Assembly (NCBI RefSeq): GCF_006352065.1
Contig: NZ_CP040915.1
Coordinates: 186,001 to 250,000, forward strand
Source: Georgenia yuyongxinii
GTDB lineage: Bacteria > Actinomycetota > Actinomycetes > Actinomycetales > Actinomycetaceae
DNA length: 64,000 nucleotides
Direction: 5' to 3'
The notes under the pieces are model-generated. The model was not told the origin of the DNA and did not search any database. It saw only the letters and a program-made list of their open reading frames with translations. Numbering within the stretch: position 1 is the first letter of the stretch; each line of letters begins with the position of its first letter. Both the position numbers and the translations under genes were made by a program. Positions 57,886-64,000 of the stretch are shown one piece after another.

Positions 57886-59088
57886 CTACCGCGCCGGCTG
57901 GGGGGCCCGGGCGGCCAGGGCGGCGCCCACCGCGCCGAACGTGTAGGCGATGGTCGCCACGAGGACCAGTGCGAGGGGCGCCGCCCACCCCCCGGTCACG
58001 GAGTTCAGCGCGCCGGCGAGCGGCGGACCGAAGGTCGCGGCGATGTACCCCCCGGTCTGCACCCGGGCGGACATCGAAGCGGCCTCGCGGTCGCTGCGGG
58101 TCACCCGCGCGATGATCGACAGGATCGCGGTGAACCCGCCGCCCTGCGCGACGCCGCCCACGATGGACCAGAGAATGTAGGCCTCCGGTGCGACGAGCAG
58201 GCCGACCGGCAGCGACATCCAGAGCAGGCCGATCACGCCGGCGGGCACCCAGGCCGGTGTCCGGGCCGCCAGGGCCGGCACCCCGAACGCGCCGACGATG
58301 GCGGCGATCTGGAACAGGGACGCGGTGGCACCCGAGGCGGCGGCGCCGAGGCCGCGGGTGTCCGCGAGGATCGTCGGCAGCCAGGTGGTGACCGCGTAGT
58401 ACGCGGTGGACTGACCGCAGAACGCGATGAGGAGCAGCCAGCCGATCCGTCCGATGTGCGCCCCGCCGGCGGTCGGGTCACCGGCGGACGGTGCCGCCAC
58501 CGCGCCGCCCCGGAGGCGCTGGGCCAGCCATACCCAGTACAGCGCCCCGCCCAGCGCCAGCACACCCCACGTCGCGAGCGCCCAGCGCCACCCGACCGCG
58601 GCGGCGAGCGGCGCCGTGCCGAGCGAGGTGATCATCGAACCGACGTTGAGCGCGGCGGTGTACGCACCGGTCACGGCGGCCGCGCGCTGCCACGGCACGT
58701 CCCGCCGGATGATCACCGGCACCACGATGTTGCCGATCGCGATCGCCACCCCGATGACCACGGTGCCGGCGAACACCACGGGCGCCGTCCCCGCCGAGCG
58801 GACCACCGTGCCCAGCAGCACCCCCAGCAGGCAGGTGATAACGGCTATCTCGGGGCCGAAGCGGCCGATGACCCGGGTCGCCAGCGGCGTGGCGAGCGCG
58901 AAGCACAGGATCGGCAGGCTCGTGAGCAGGCCGGCCGCCGTCGCCGACAGACCCAGGTCCGCCTGGATCTCGCCCAGCACCGGGGCCGGCGCGACGATGG
59001 GGCCGCGCATGCTCAGGGCGACGATGACGATCCCGGCGACCACCGCCCAGGGCAGGGTGGTGCGCGCGGCAGAGAGGGGGGTGGGCAT
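57886..59088 (-). CDS. MFS transporter, CynX/NimT (cyanate) family
   Basis: 400-residue major facilitator with 12 predicted helices, closest to the CynX/NimT group. Seen: MRGPIVAPAPVLGEIQADLG, LLTSLPILCFALATPLATRV, and the second-half motif AAASGATASLFQIAAIVGAF. Family members include cyanate and nitroimidazole transporters; the substrate here is unknown. It follows a two-component system on the same strand, after a hairpin terminator, so it probably has its own promoter in the short gap. Confidence 0.88.
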   Translation of the reverse strand: MPTPLSAARTTLPWAVVAGIVIVALSMRGPIVAPAPVLGEIQADLGLSATAAGLLTSLPILCFALATPLATRVIGRFGPEIAVITCLLGVLLGTVVRSAGTAPVVFAGTVVIGVAIAIGNIVVPVIIRRDVPWQRAAAVTGAYTAALNVGSMITSLGTAPLAAAVGWRWALATWGVLALGGALYWVWLAQRLRGGAVAAPSAGDPTAGGAHIGRIGWLLLIAFCGQSTAYYAVTTWLPTILADTRGLGAAASGATASLFQIAAIVGAFGVPALAARTPAWVPAGVIGLLWMSLPVGLLVAPEAYILWSIVGGVAQGGGFTAILSIIARVTRSDREAASMSARVQTGGYIAATFGPPLAGALNSVTGGWAAPLALVLVATIAYTFGAVGAALAARAPQPAR

Positions 59089-59112
59089 GGATACCGATGC
59101 TAAGCGCGACCG

Positions 59113-59159
59113 GAATCGCGTGGCGGCCCTGTCCTCCCCGCGAGAACAGGGTGCGATTC
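59113..59159 (-). terminator. Nested hairpin after response regulator 2
   Basis: Outer arms GAATCGC (59113-59119) and GCGATTC (59153-59159) enclose inner arms CCCTGT (59127-59132) and ACAGGG (59146-59151). The outer arm overlaps the stop codon of the response regulator on the minus strand. It probably ends the kinase/regulator transcript. Confidence 0.55.
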
Positions 59160-59814
59160 AGCGACCGTGACGGCCGACCCCCGCGTCGCGCGCCCGGGCG
59201 ACGGCGGCCGCGCGGTCCGGGGCGTGCAGCTTGACGAGGATCGTCGCGATGTTGTTGCGCACGGTCTTCTCGGAGAGCGTGAGGCGACCCGCGATCGCGT
59301 GGTTGCCAAGGCCCTCCGCCACCAGCTCGAGAATCTGCTCCTCGCGCGGCGTCAGCTCGGGAAAGGGTCGGGAGGTGGGGTCCGGCCGCTGCGTGAGGAG
59401 CTCGCTCACTCGCCGGCCCACCTGCGCCCCGTAGACGGTGCCGCCACCGGCCACCGTGAGGATGGCTCGGACGATCTCCTCCCGTTCGGCGCCCTTGAGC
59501 AGGTAGCCGCGTGCCCCGGCCCGCAGCCCGCCGAGGACGGCGTCGTCGTCGGCGTGCATGGTCAGCACGAGGACGGGCAGGTCGGGGAACCGGGTCAGGA
59601 CGTCGCGGATGGCCGTGTACCCGTCGACGCCGGGCATGTCGAGGTCGGTGAGCACGACGTCCGCCGCCGTCCGTTCGACGAGCGCGACCAGCCCGGCGCC
59701 GTCGCTAGCCTCGCCGACGACCTCCACCTCGGCCGCTCCCTCGAGCGCGGCGCGCAGGCCGTACCGGAACATCGGGTGGTCGTCGGCGATGACCACCCGC
59801 AGCTGGGCGCTCAC
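59158..59814 (-). CDS. NarL-family response regulator 2
   Basis: 218-residue regulator: receiver with VIADDHPMFRYGLRAALEGA, phosphoacceptor Asp in VVLTDLDMPGVDG, LTMHADDD and YLLKGAERE, and a LuxR-type helix-turn-helix (LTPREEQILELVAEGLGNHA, LTLSEKTVRNNIATILVKL). It is a close paralogue of regulator 1 in both domains. The GTG start overlaps the kinase stop by 4 bases. It probably binds the large dyad upstream of its kinase. Confidence 0.95.
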   Translation of the reverse strand: MSAQLRVVIADDHPMFRYGLRAALEGAAEVEVVGEASDGAGLVALVERTAADVVLTDLDMPGVDGYTAIRDVLTRFPDLPVLVLTMHADDDAVLGGLRAGARGYLLKGAEREEIVRAILTVAGGGTVYGAQVGRRVSELLTQRPDPTSRPFPELTPREEQILELVAEGLGNHAIAGRLTLSEKTVRNNIATILVKLHAPDRAAAVARARDAGVGRHGR

Positions 59815-61904
59815 GGCACCCTCACCGGGGACCGGGCGGGCTGTGCCTGGACGTACGGGTCCGAACCGGTCGTCCCTGTCGCGGTCGTGGCGGTCGTGCC
59901 GACTACCGGAACCTCGAGGACGACGGTCGTGCCGCCGGGTGTCGTCGTCGTGCTGAGCTCGCCACCCAGGGCGTCGGCCCGTTGCCGCATCGAGGCCAGG
60001 CCCAAGCCGGCCGCGGCGTCCGGTGGGAACCCCGCCCCGTCGTCGGCCACCCGCAGGACGACCCGCGCGCCGGCGACCCGCACGTCAACCGTCGCCCGCG
60101 TGGCCGCGGCATGACGGCGCACGTTGGTGACCGCCTCGAGCGCAACCCGGTACACAGCGTCCTCCACTGCGGGCGGCATCGGGGGCAGGTCTCCGACGGT
60201 GACCTCGACGGCGAGCGATGAGCCAGGCGTAGCCAAGCCCCGGACGAGTGCCGCGGCGAGACCATGCTCGGCGACCGGCGCCGGGCGGAGGTCTTGAAGG
60301 ATCCGGCGCACCTCCGTCACGGCGGCGGACACCTCGGTCTCCAGCACGGACGCGATCTCCCGGGCGCGTGCGGCGTCACCCGTCTCGACGGCGTCGTCGA
60401 GCGCTCGCAGGCCAAGCCCCACGCCGGTGAGGGAGGGCCCCAGGCCGTCGTGCAGGTCCCGGCGCAGCCGCTCGCGTTCCGCCCGCCGCGCGTCGACGAC
60501 GGCGTCGCGCTGGGCCTCGAGCGCCGCGGCGAGGTCGAGCGCGCGCACGACGACGGCGACCTGTGGTGCCATTGCTGCCACGAGGCGCTCGTCGGGCGGG
60601 GAGTACTGCTCGCTGGGCGCGCGCGGCGCGAGCTGCAGCGTGCCGACGGGCTCGCCGCTGACGGTCAGGGGCACGGCGAGCGAGTCCGGCGGCATGTCGG
60701 GCGGGTCCGGCACGCGGGGCGGCCCCGGCGCTGTGGCGCACGAGCCCGCGACAGCGAGCACCGCGCCGTCGGACCCGAGAATCCGTGCCCCGGCGGCCCG
60801 CACCGCCGTGCGAACTCCCTCGAGGACGGCGTCGAGCAGGTCCCGTTCCCGCGCGGCGGCCACCCGGTCCCCGAGGTCCGCCACCGCGCGGACCGGGTCC
60901 GACCGGTGCCCGTAGAGCAGCCGGTCCACCCCGCGCTGCAGCCGTACCCGCACCGGGGTCAGCCCGACGGCGACGACGGCGGCCGCGACCACCCCGGGCA
61001 GGGCGCCGCCGGTGAGACGGGCCCCGGTCACGAGCGCAACGACCGCGTGGAGGGCGACGATCGCGGCCGTCAGCGCCGCGTACACCAGGCCACGGCGCAG
61101 CACGAGCTCGATCCCGAGCAGCCGGTACCGCAGGATGCCCACGGCGACCGCCGCGGGCAGCAGGTACAGACCCGCCGCCTGCGCCCACAGTGCGGCGGTG
61201 GAGTCGCCCAGCGACTGGGTGACCAGAATGACCACGACCGCCGTGAGCAGCCAGGACAGCTGCTGACGCTCGGGGCGCCGCGCCCGCACGAGCCGCGCCA
61301 CGCACCCGGTCCACACCGCGAGCGTCGCCGCGGCGTACACGGCGGTCGGCGCCCACACCAGCCAGACCGGCTGGGTGGAGTGCGGGGCGGCCGAGAACGG
61401 CCACGCCCACGCGTCGTCGAGCGCGGCGAGCAGCCACTGCACCTGCATCAACGCCGCCGCGGTGAGTACGGCGACCGTCGGGGCGCGCCAGCGCGGGCCG
61501 GGCAGCCGGCCGGAGGGGTAGAGCACGGGCAGCAGCCCGAGGAGCGCAAAGATGAGGAAGCCGCCGACGATGGTGAGGGCGAGCCCGGCGCCGCGCCCGT
61601 CCCAGGGGTGTGCCGGGTCACCGCCCAGCACGCCGAGGCGGGCGAGGGACTCCTCCGCCAGGGCCACCTGCGTCGTCGTGCCGACGACGAGCATGAGCCA
61701 GCCAAGGACGTTCCGCGGTCGGAGCCAGGTCAGGACGGCGCCGATCGCCGCCCAGCCGAGCCCGACGAGGGACAGGGCGACCTGGACGAGCGCGATCGAG
61801 GTGGGCTCGCCGGCCCGGTGCTGCCACTCGGCCCAGCCGCCCCACACCGCGGCGACCAGGCTGACCAGCAGCAGCCCGGTGCCGACCGCCCGTTGTGCCC
61901 GCAT
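59811..61904 (-). CDS. NarL-system sensor histidine kinase 2
   Basis: 697-residue paralogue of sensor kinase 1. The membrane half has PSGRLPGPRWR and RYRLLGIELVLRRGLVYAAL, the linker VDRLLYGHRSDPVRAVADL, a GAF-like domain with GEPVGTLQLAPR, phosphoacceptor helix RRAERERLRRDLHDGLGPSL and HATPase with EAVTNVRRHAAAT, VADDGAGFP and GLGLASMRQRA. The ATG is chosen where membrane helices begin; there is no sign of a longer protein. It is divergent from a membrane protein, and a 51-base dyad lies in the gap. Confidence 0.93.
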   Translation of the reverse strand: MRAQRAVGTGLLLVSLVAAVWGGWAEWQHRAGEPTSIALVQVALSLVGLGWAAIGAVLTWLRPRNVLGWLMLVVGTTTQVALAEESLARLGVLGGDPAHPWDGRGAGLALTIVGGFLIFALLGLLPVLYPSGRLPGPRWRAPTVAVLTAAALMQVQWLLAALDDAWAWPFSAAPHSTQPVWLVWAPTAVYAAATLAVWTGCVARLVRARRPERQQLSWLLTAVVVILVTQSLGDSTAALWAQAAGLYLLPAAVAVGILRYRLLGIELVLRRGLVYAALTAAIVALHAVVALVTGARLTGGALPGVVAAAVVAVGLTPVRVRLQRGVDRLLYGHRSDPVRAVADLGDRVAAARERDLLDAVLEGVRTAVRAAGARILGSDGAVLAVAGSCATAPGPPRVPDPPDMPPDSLAVPLTVSGEPVGTLQLAPRAPSEQYSPPDERLVAAMAPQVAVVVRALDLAAALEAQRDAVVDARRAERERLRRDLHDGLGPSLTGVGLGLRALDDAVETGDAARAREIASVLETEVSAAVTEVRRILQDLRPAPVAEHGLAAALVRGLATPGSSLAVEVTVGDLPPMPPAVEDAVYRVALEAVTNVRRHAAATRATVDVRVAGARVVLRVADDGAGFPPDAAAGLGLASMRQRADALGGELSTTTTPGGTTVVLEVPVVGTTATTATGTTGSDPYVQAQPARSPVRVP

Positions 61905-61944
61905 GTTGCACAGTGTGGGGCATCGGTGCAGGTGATCGGTGCGG

Positions 61945-61995
61945 GTCGATGTCCCGAGGTCTCGGGCAGGTTGCCCGGGTCCTCGGGACACCGAC
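61945..61995. promoter_or_regulatory. 51-base dyad with TGTCCCG half-sites before sensor kinase 2
   Basis: TGTCCCGAGG (61950-61959) and CCTCGGGACA (61981-61990) are perfect reverse complements; GTCG and CGAC extend them past one mismatch. Inside, CGGGCA (61963-61968) pairs with TGCCCG (61972-61977). It can be read as two adjacent operators, each with one TGTCCCG-type and one degenerate half-site, or as one strong hairpin. The half-site matches the palindrome at 51210-51221. Confidence 0.6.
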
Positions 61996-62081
61996 CCCTG
62001 CCGCCCGGCCCGCCGGGCGCCGAAGGATCGCGGTGCGGCCGGCGCCAGCGGGGCGCCGACCAACCTCGACAGGAGCACCTC

Positions 62082-62870
62082 ATGGCCTCGACCTCCGTCG
62101 ACCAGGTCGTCCCCGGCAGGGTCCGTGCCCGCCGTTACCTGCTGTTCCGGATCTTCGCTGTCCTCGTTGCGCTCGTGTTCCTCGTCCTGTTCGGGGTGTG
62201 GCAGTCGATCCTCACCCCGTGGGTGCTCTTCCCCGACGCCACGGACCACGGCTGGGTGCGCACCGCGGAGCTGCACCGGTACGCCGACGCGGCTGCGGCG
62301 GCCGGGATGGGCGCGGCCGGAGTGGGCGCGCTGGTGGCGGCGCTGCGGCCCGCCCGGCGTTCCGGCCTGGTCGCATGGGTCGGCGGAACTCTGACGATCA
62401 TCGGCCTGGGCAGCATCGCCTCGGTGCTCCTCCAGCAGCACACCGGTCTGCTGGGGGCGCTGGTGCAGGGGCTGGTCACCGTGGCGGTGACCGCGGTGCC
62501 CCTGGTGCTGCTGCACCCCGAACGCCGGACGGTGCTGCGTGGGGGCGCCGCGGTGGTGGGGGGACCCGCGGGAGCCCGTGCGTCGAGGGGCACGGATGTG
62601 CCCGCGGGGGCCGCACGGATCGGTCTGCTCGCGCTCGGCGGTGCCGGTGTCGTGCTGGCGGTCGGGATGCTGATCTGGCGCCTGACGGGCGGAGTCTTCG
62701 AGAGCCCCCGTGAGGACGACGTGCTCAGCTTCGTCATCCTGGGCCTGTCCGTCGCCCTCGGCAGCCGGCTGTGCCTGACCGGCCGGGAGGGCTGGCGTCC
62801 GCTCGTGGTGATCCTCGCGGTCGTGGGTGCCTACGCCGTCGTCGGCGGGCTGTCGCTCGCCCTGGGCTAA
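62082..62870 (+). CDS. Multi-pass membrane protein of unknown function
   Basis: 262-residue protein with about six hydrophobic helices (for example IFAVLVALVFLVLFGVW, LVQGLVTVAVTAVPLVLL, IGLLALGGAGVVLAVGMLIW). No family is recognised. AGGAG precedes the ATG by 6 bases. It is divergent from sensor kinase 2 and shares the dyad-containing gap with it, so it may be a target of that system. It is not clearly similar to the membrane protein beside sensor kinase 1. Confidence 0.75.
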   Translation: MASTSVDQVVPGRVRARRYLLFRIFAVLVALVFLVLFGVWQSILTPWVLFPDATDHGWVRTAELHRYADAAAAAGMGAAGVGALVAALRPARRSGLVAWVGGTLTIIGLGSIASVLLQQHTGLLGALVQGLVTVAVTAVPLVLLHPERRTVLRGGAAVVGGPAGARASRGTDVPAGAARIGLLALGGAGVVLAVGMLIWRLTGGVFESPREDDVLSFVILGLSVALGSRLCLTGREGWRPLVVILAVVGAYAVVGGLSLALG

Positions 62871-62919
62871 GGGCCCCGGTGCGCGGTGTGCGCCGGTCGG
62901 CGGAGTTGCCGGGGGCTGA

Positions 62920-62934
62920 TCTACCGGTGGTAGA
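62920..62934. promoter_or_regulatory. Palindrome before icmF
   Basis: TCTACC-GGT-GGTAGA is a perfect 6-bp inverted repeat with a 3-base centre, 45 bases before the icmF start. Its form suits a TetR-type operator, as acyl-CoA pathways are often under TetR repressors. No regulator gene is seen nearby inside the window. Confidence 0.4.
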
Positions 62935-62979
62935 CGCTCCTGCGGTGGTCGATGCGGACCGGATGTCTATGCTCGAAGC

Positions 62980-64000
62980 ATGTCCAACGACGGGCAGGGC
63001 ACCCAGGGCAGGCTCGCGCTCGCGCCGGGGAGCCCGGCCGAGGCGACGGCGGACCGGCAGGCCGAGCTCGAGGACCGGCAGGCCGAGCCCCGGACGGAGC
63101 GCGGCCCCGCGCTCCACGTGCCCGCCCACCCGGTCCGCGTGGTCACCGCCGCCAGCCTCTTCGACGGCCACGACGCCGCCATCAACATCATCCGCCGCAT
63201 CCTGCAGGCCCAGGGCTGCGAGGTCATCCACCTCGGCCACGACCGCTCCGTGGCGGAGGTGGTCGCCGCCGCCGTGCAGGAGGACGCCCAGGCCGTCGCG
63301 ATCTCGTCCTACCAGGGCGGGCATGTGGAGTACTTCACCTACCTCGCCGACCAGCTGCGCGCGCACGGCTGCGGCCACGTGCGGGTCTTCGGCGGCGGCG
63401 GCGGGGTGATCGTCGCGGACGAGATCGCCGCGCTCGCGGACGTCGGCGTGCGGATCTTCTCCCCGGAGGACGGCCAGCGCCTCGGCCTGGCGGCGATGGT
63501 CAACGAGGTGGTGCGCGAGGCCGACGTCGACCCCGTCGCCGCCGCCGGCGGCCCGCCCGCCGACCTCGCCGCGCTCGGCGTCGGGGACGTGCGCGCCCTG
63601 GCCCGCACCCTCACCGCCCTCGAGCTCGGCCGCCTGCCCGAGCACCTGCTCGCCGAGCTGCGCCGGGCCGCGGAGGCGAGCGCCGCCGTCGTCCTGGGGA
63701 TCACCGGCACCGGCGGGTCGGGCAAGTCCTCCCTCACCGACGAGCTGCTGCTGCGGGCGCGGCTGGACCAGGGCGACGGGCTGCGCATGGCGGTGCTCGC
63801 CGTCGACCCCACCCGCCGGCGCGGCGGCGGGGCGCTCCTGGGCGACCGGATCCGGATGAACGCCCTCACCGAGGGCACGTTCTTCCGGTCCGTCGCCACC
63901 CGCGGCGCGGGCGGGGACCTGCCCGCCGCGCTGGACGAGATGGTCGCGGCCGCCAAGGTGTGGGGCGCCGACCTGGTGATCGTCGAGACGCCGGGGATCG
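62980..64000 (+). CDS. icmF: Isobutyryl-CoA mutase fused, IcmF (3' end outside window)
   Basis: First 340 codons of the B12-dependent mutase IcmF, which interconverts isobutyryl-CoA and n-butyryl-CoA and carries its own G-protein chaperone. After a 45-residue leader comes the B12-binding domain with SLFDGHDAAINIIRRILQAQ, where His is the expected cobalt ligand, SYQGGHVEYFTYL and VFGGGGGVI. The MeaB-like GTPase follows with P-loop GITGTGGSGKSSLTDELLLR, DPTRRRGGGALLGDRIRMN and VIVETPGI, where the window ends. The mutase core lies to the right. The ATG has a weak ribosome site, but the leader is in frame with no better start. It could act in valine breakdown or in synthesis of branched precursors. 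Confidence 0.93.
   Translation, partial: MSNDGQGTQGRLALAPGSPAEATADRQAELEDRQAEPRTERGPALHVPAHPVRVVTAASLFDGHDAAINIIRRILQAQGCEVIHLGHDRSVAEVVAAAVQEDAQAVAISSYQGGHVEYFTYLADQLRAHGCGHVRVFGGGGGVIVADEIAALADVGVRIFSPEDGQRLGLAAMVNEVVREADVDPVAAAGGPPADLAALGVGDVRALARTLTALELGRLPEHLLAELRRAAEASAAVVLGITGTGGSGKSSLTDELLLRARLDQGDGLRMAVLAVDPTRRRGGGALLGDRIRMNALTEGTFFRSVATRGAGGDLPAALDEMVAAAKVWGADLVIVETPGI

Noticed and set aside
60264-62870. 868-codon frame running opposite sensor kinase 2 into the membrane protein
   Set aside because: The first 606 codons are antisense to the kinase; the real gene starts at the ATG after AGGAG at 62082.
1-64000. CRISPR array, rRNA, tRNA or insertion sequence
   Set aside because: No regularly spaced repeats, RNA gene sequences or transposase motifs were recognised anywhere in the window.

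Overview
The window is high-GC DNA (about 70% by eye) with many GTG starts, 1-4 base gene overlaps (ATGA, GTGA), IclR and TetR regulators, paired NarL-type two-component systems and an IcmF-type mutase. This fits a chromosome of a high-GC actinomycete, possibly Micrococcales; the genus cannot be fixed from the sequence. No rRNA, tRNA, CRISPR array, transposase or integrase was recognised.

Left part (1-27.9 kb), a catabolic region. It opens with the end of a ferredoxin reductase and a CYP199-like P450. Next comes a minus-strand operon (hydroxypyruvate isomerase-like, tartronate-semialdehyde-reductase-like, CaiB-type CoA transferase, fused carboxyltransferase). Divergent from it is a plus-strand set: a complete Opp/Dpp importer, a NifU-like protein, a Cys form of the UGSC selenoprotein family and a thioredoxin reductase-thioredoxin fusion. 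Two IclR regulators follow, then a tight operon: P450, two proteins resembling the two subunits of phenylphosphate synthase/acetovanillone dikinase, SDR, [2Fe-2S] ferredoxin, ferredoxin reductase, HD phosphohydrolase, aldehyde dehydrogenase and a second HD protein. Three copies of a 15-base palindrome (core ACT-S-AGT) lie in front of the importer, the first IclR gene and the second P450, and may be operators for an IclR protein.

Middle (28-36.8 kb), a lower-GC defence island. A Z1-domain ATPase, a MORC/MutL-like GHKL ATPase, a Vsr endonuclease and a C5-cytosine methyltransferase lie on the minus strand. A small Cys-rich protein and a PD-(D/E)XK-like nuclease lie on the plus strand. This matches the MORC-Z1 restriction-modification architecture. 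Its right edge abuts a scar in which a fragment of a sugar-binding protein is joined in frame to the C-terminal half of an ABC sugar permease.

Right part (36.8-64 kb). A minus-strand polyamine operon (PotD, PotB, PotC, PotA, FAD oxidase, aldehyde dehydrogenase, BisC-like molybdoenzyme) is divergent from a TetR gene, a GT1 glycosyltransferase, a glucosamine-kinase-like protein and a SIS protein. Two paralogous sensor kinase/response regulator pairs follow, each divergent from a membrane protein of unknown role and each with a TGTCCCG/CGGGACA dyad in the shared intergenic region. Between and around them are a lipoprotein, a winged-helix (AlkZ-like) protein, an SDR, an AI-2E family transporter and an MFS transporter. 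The window ends inside icmF.
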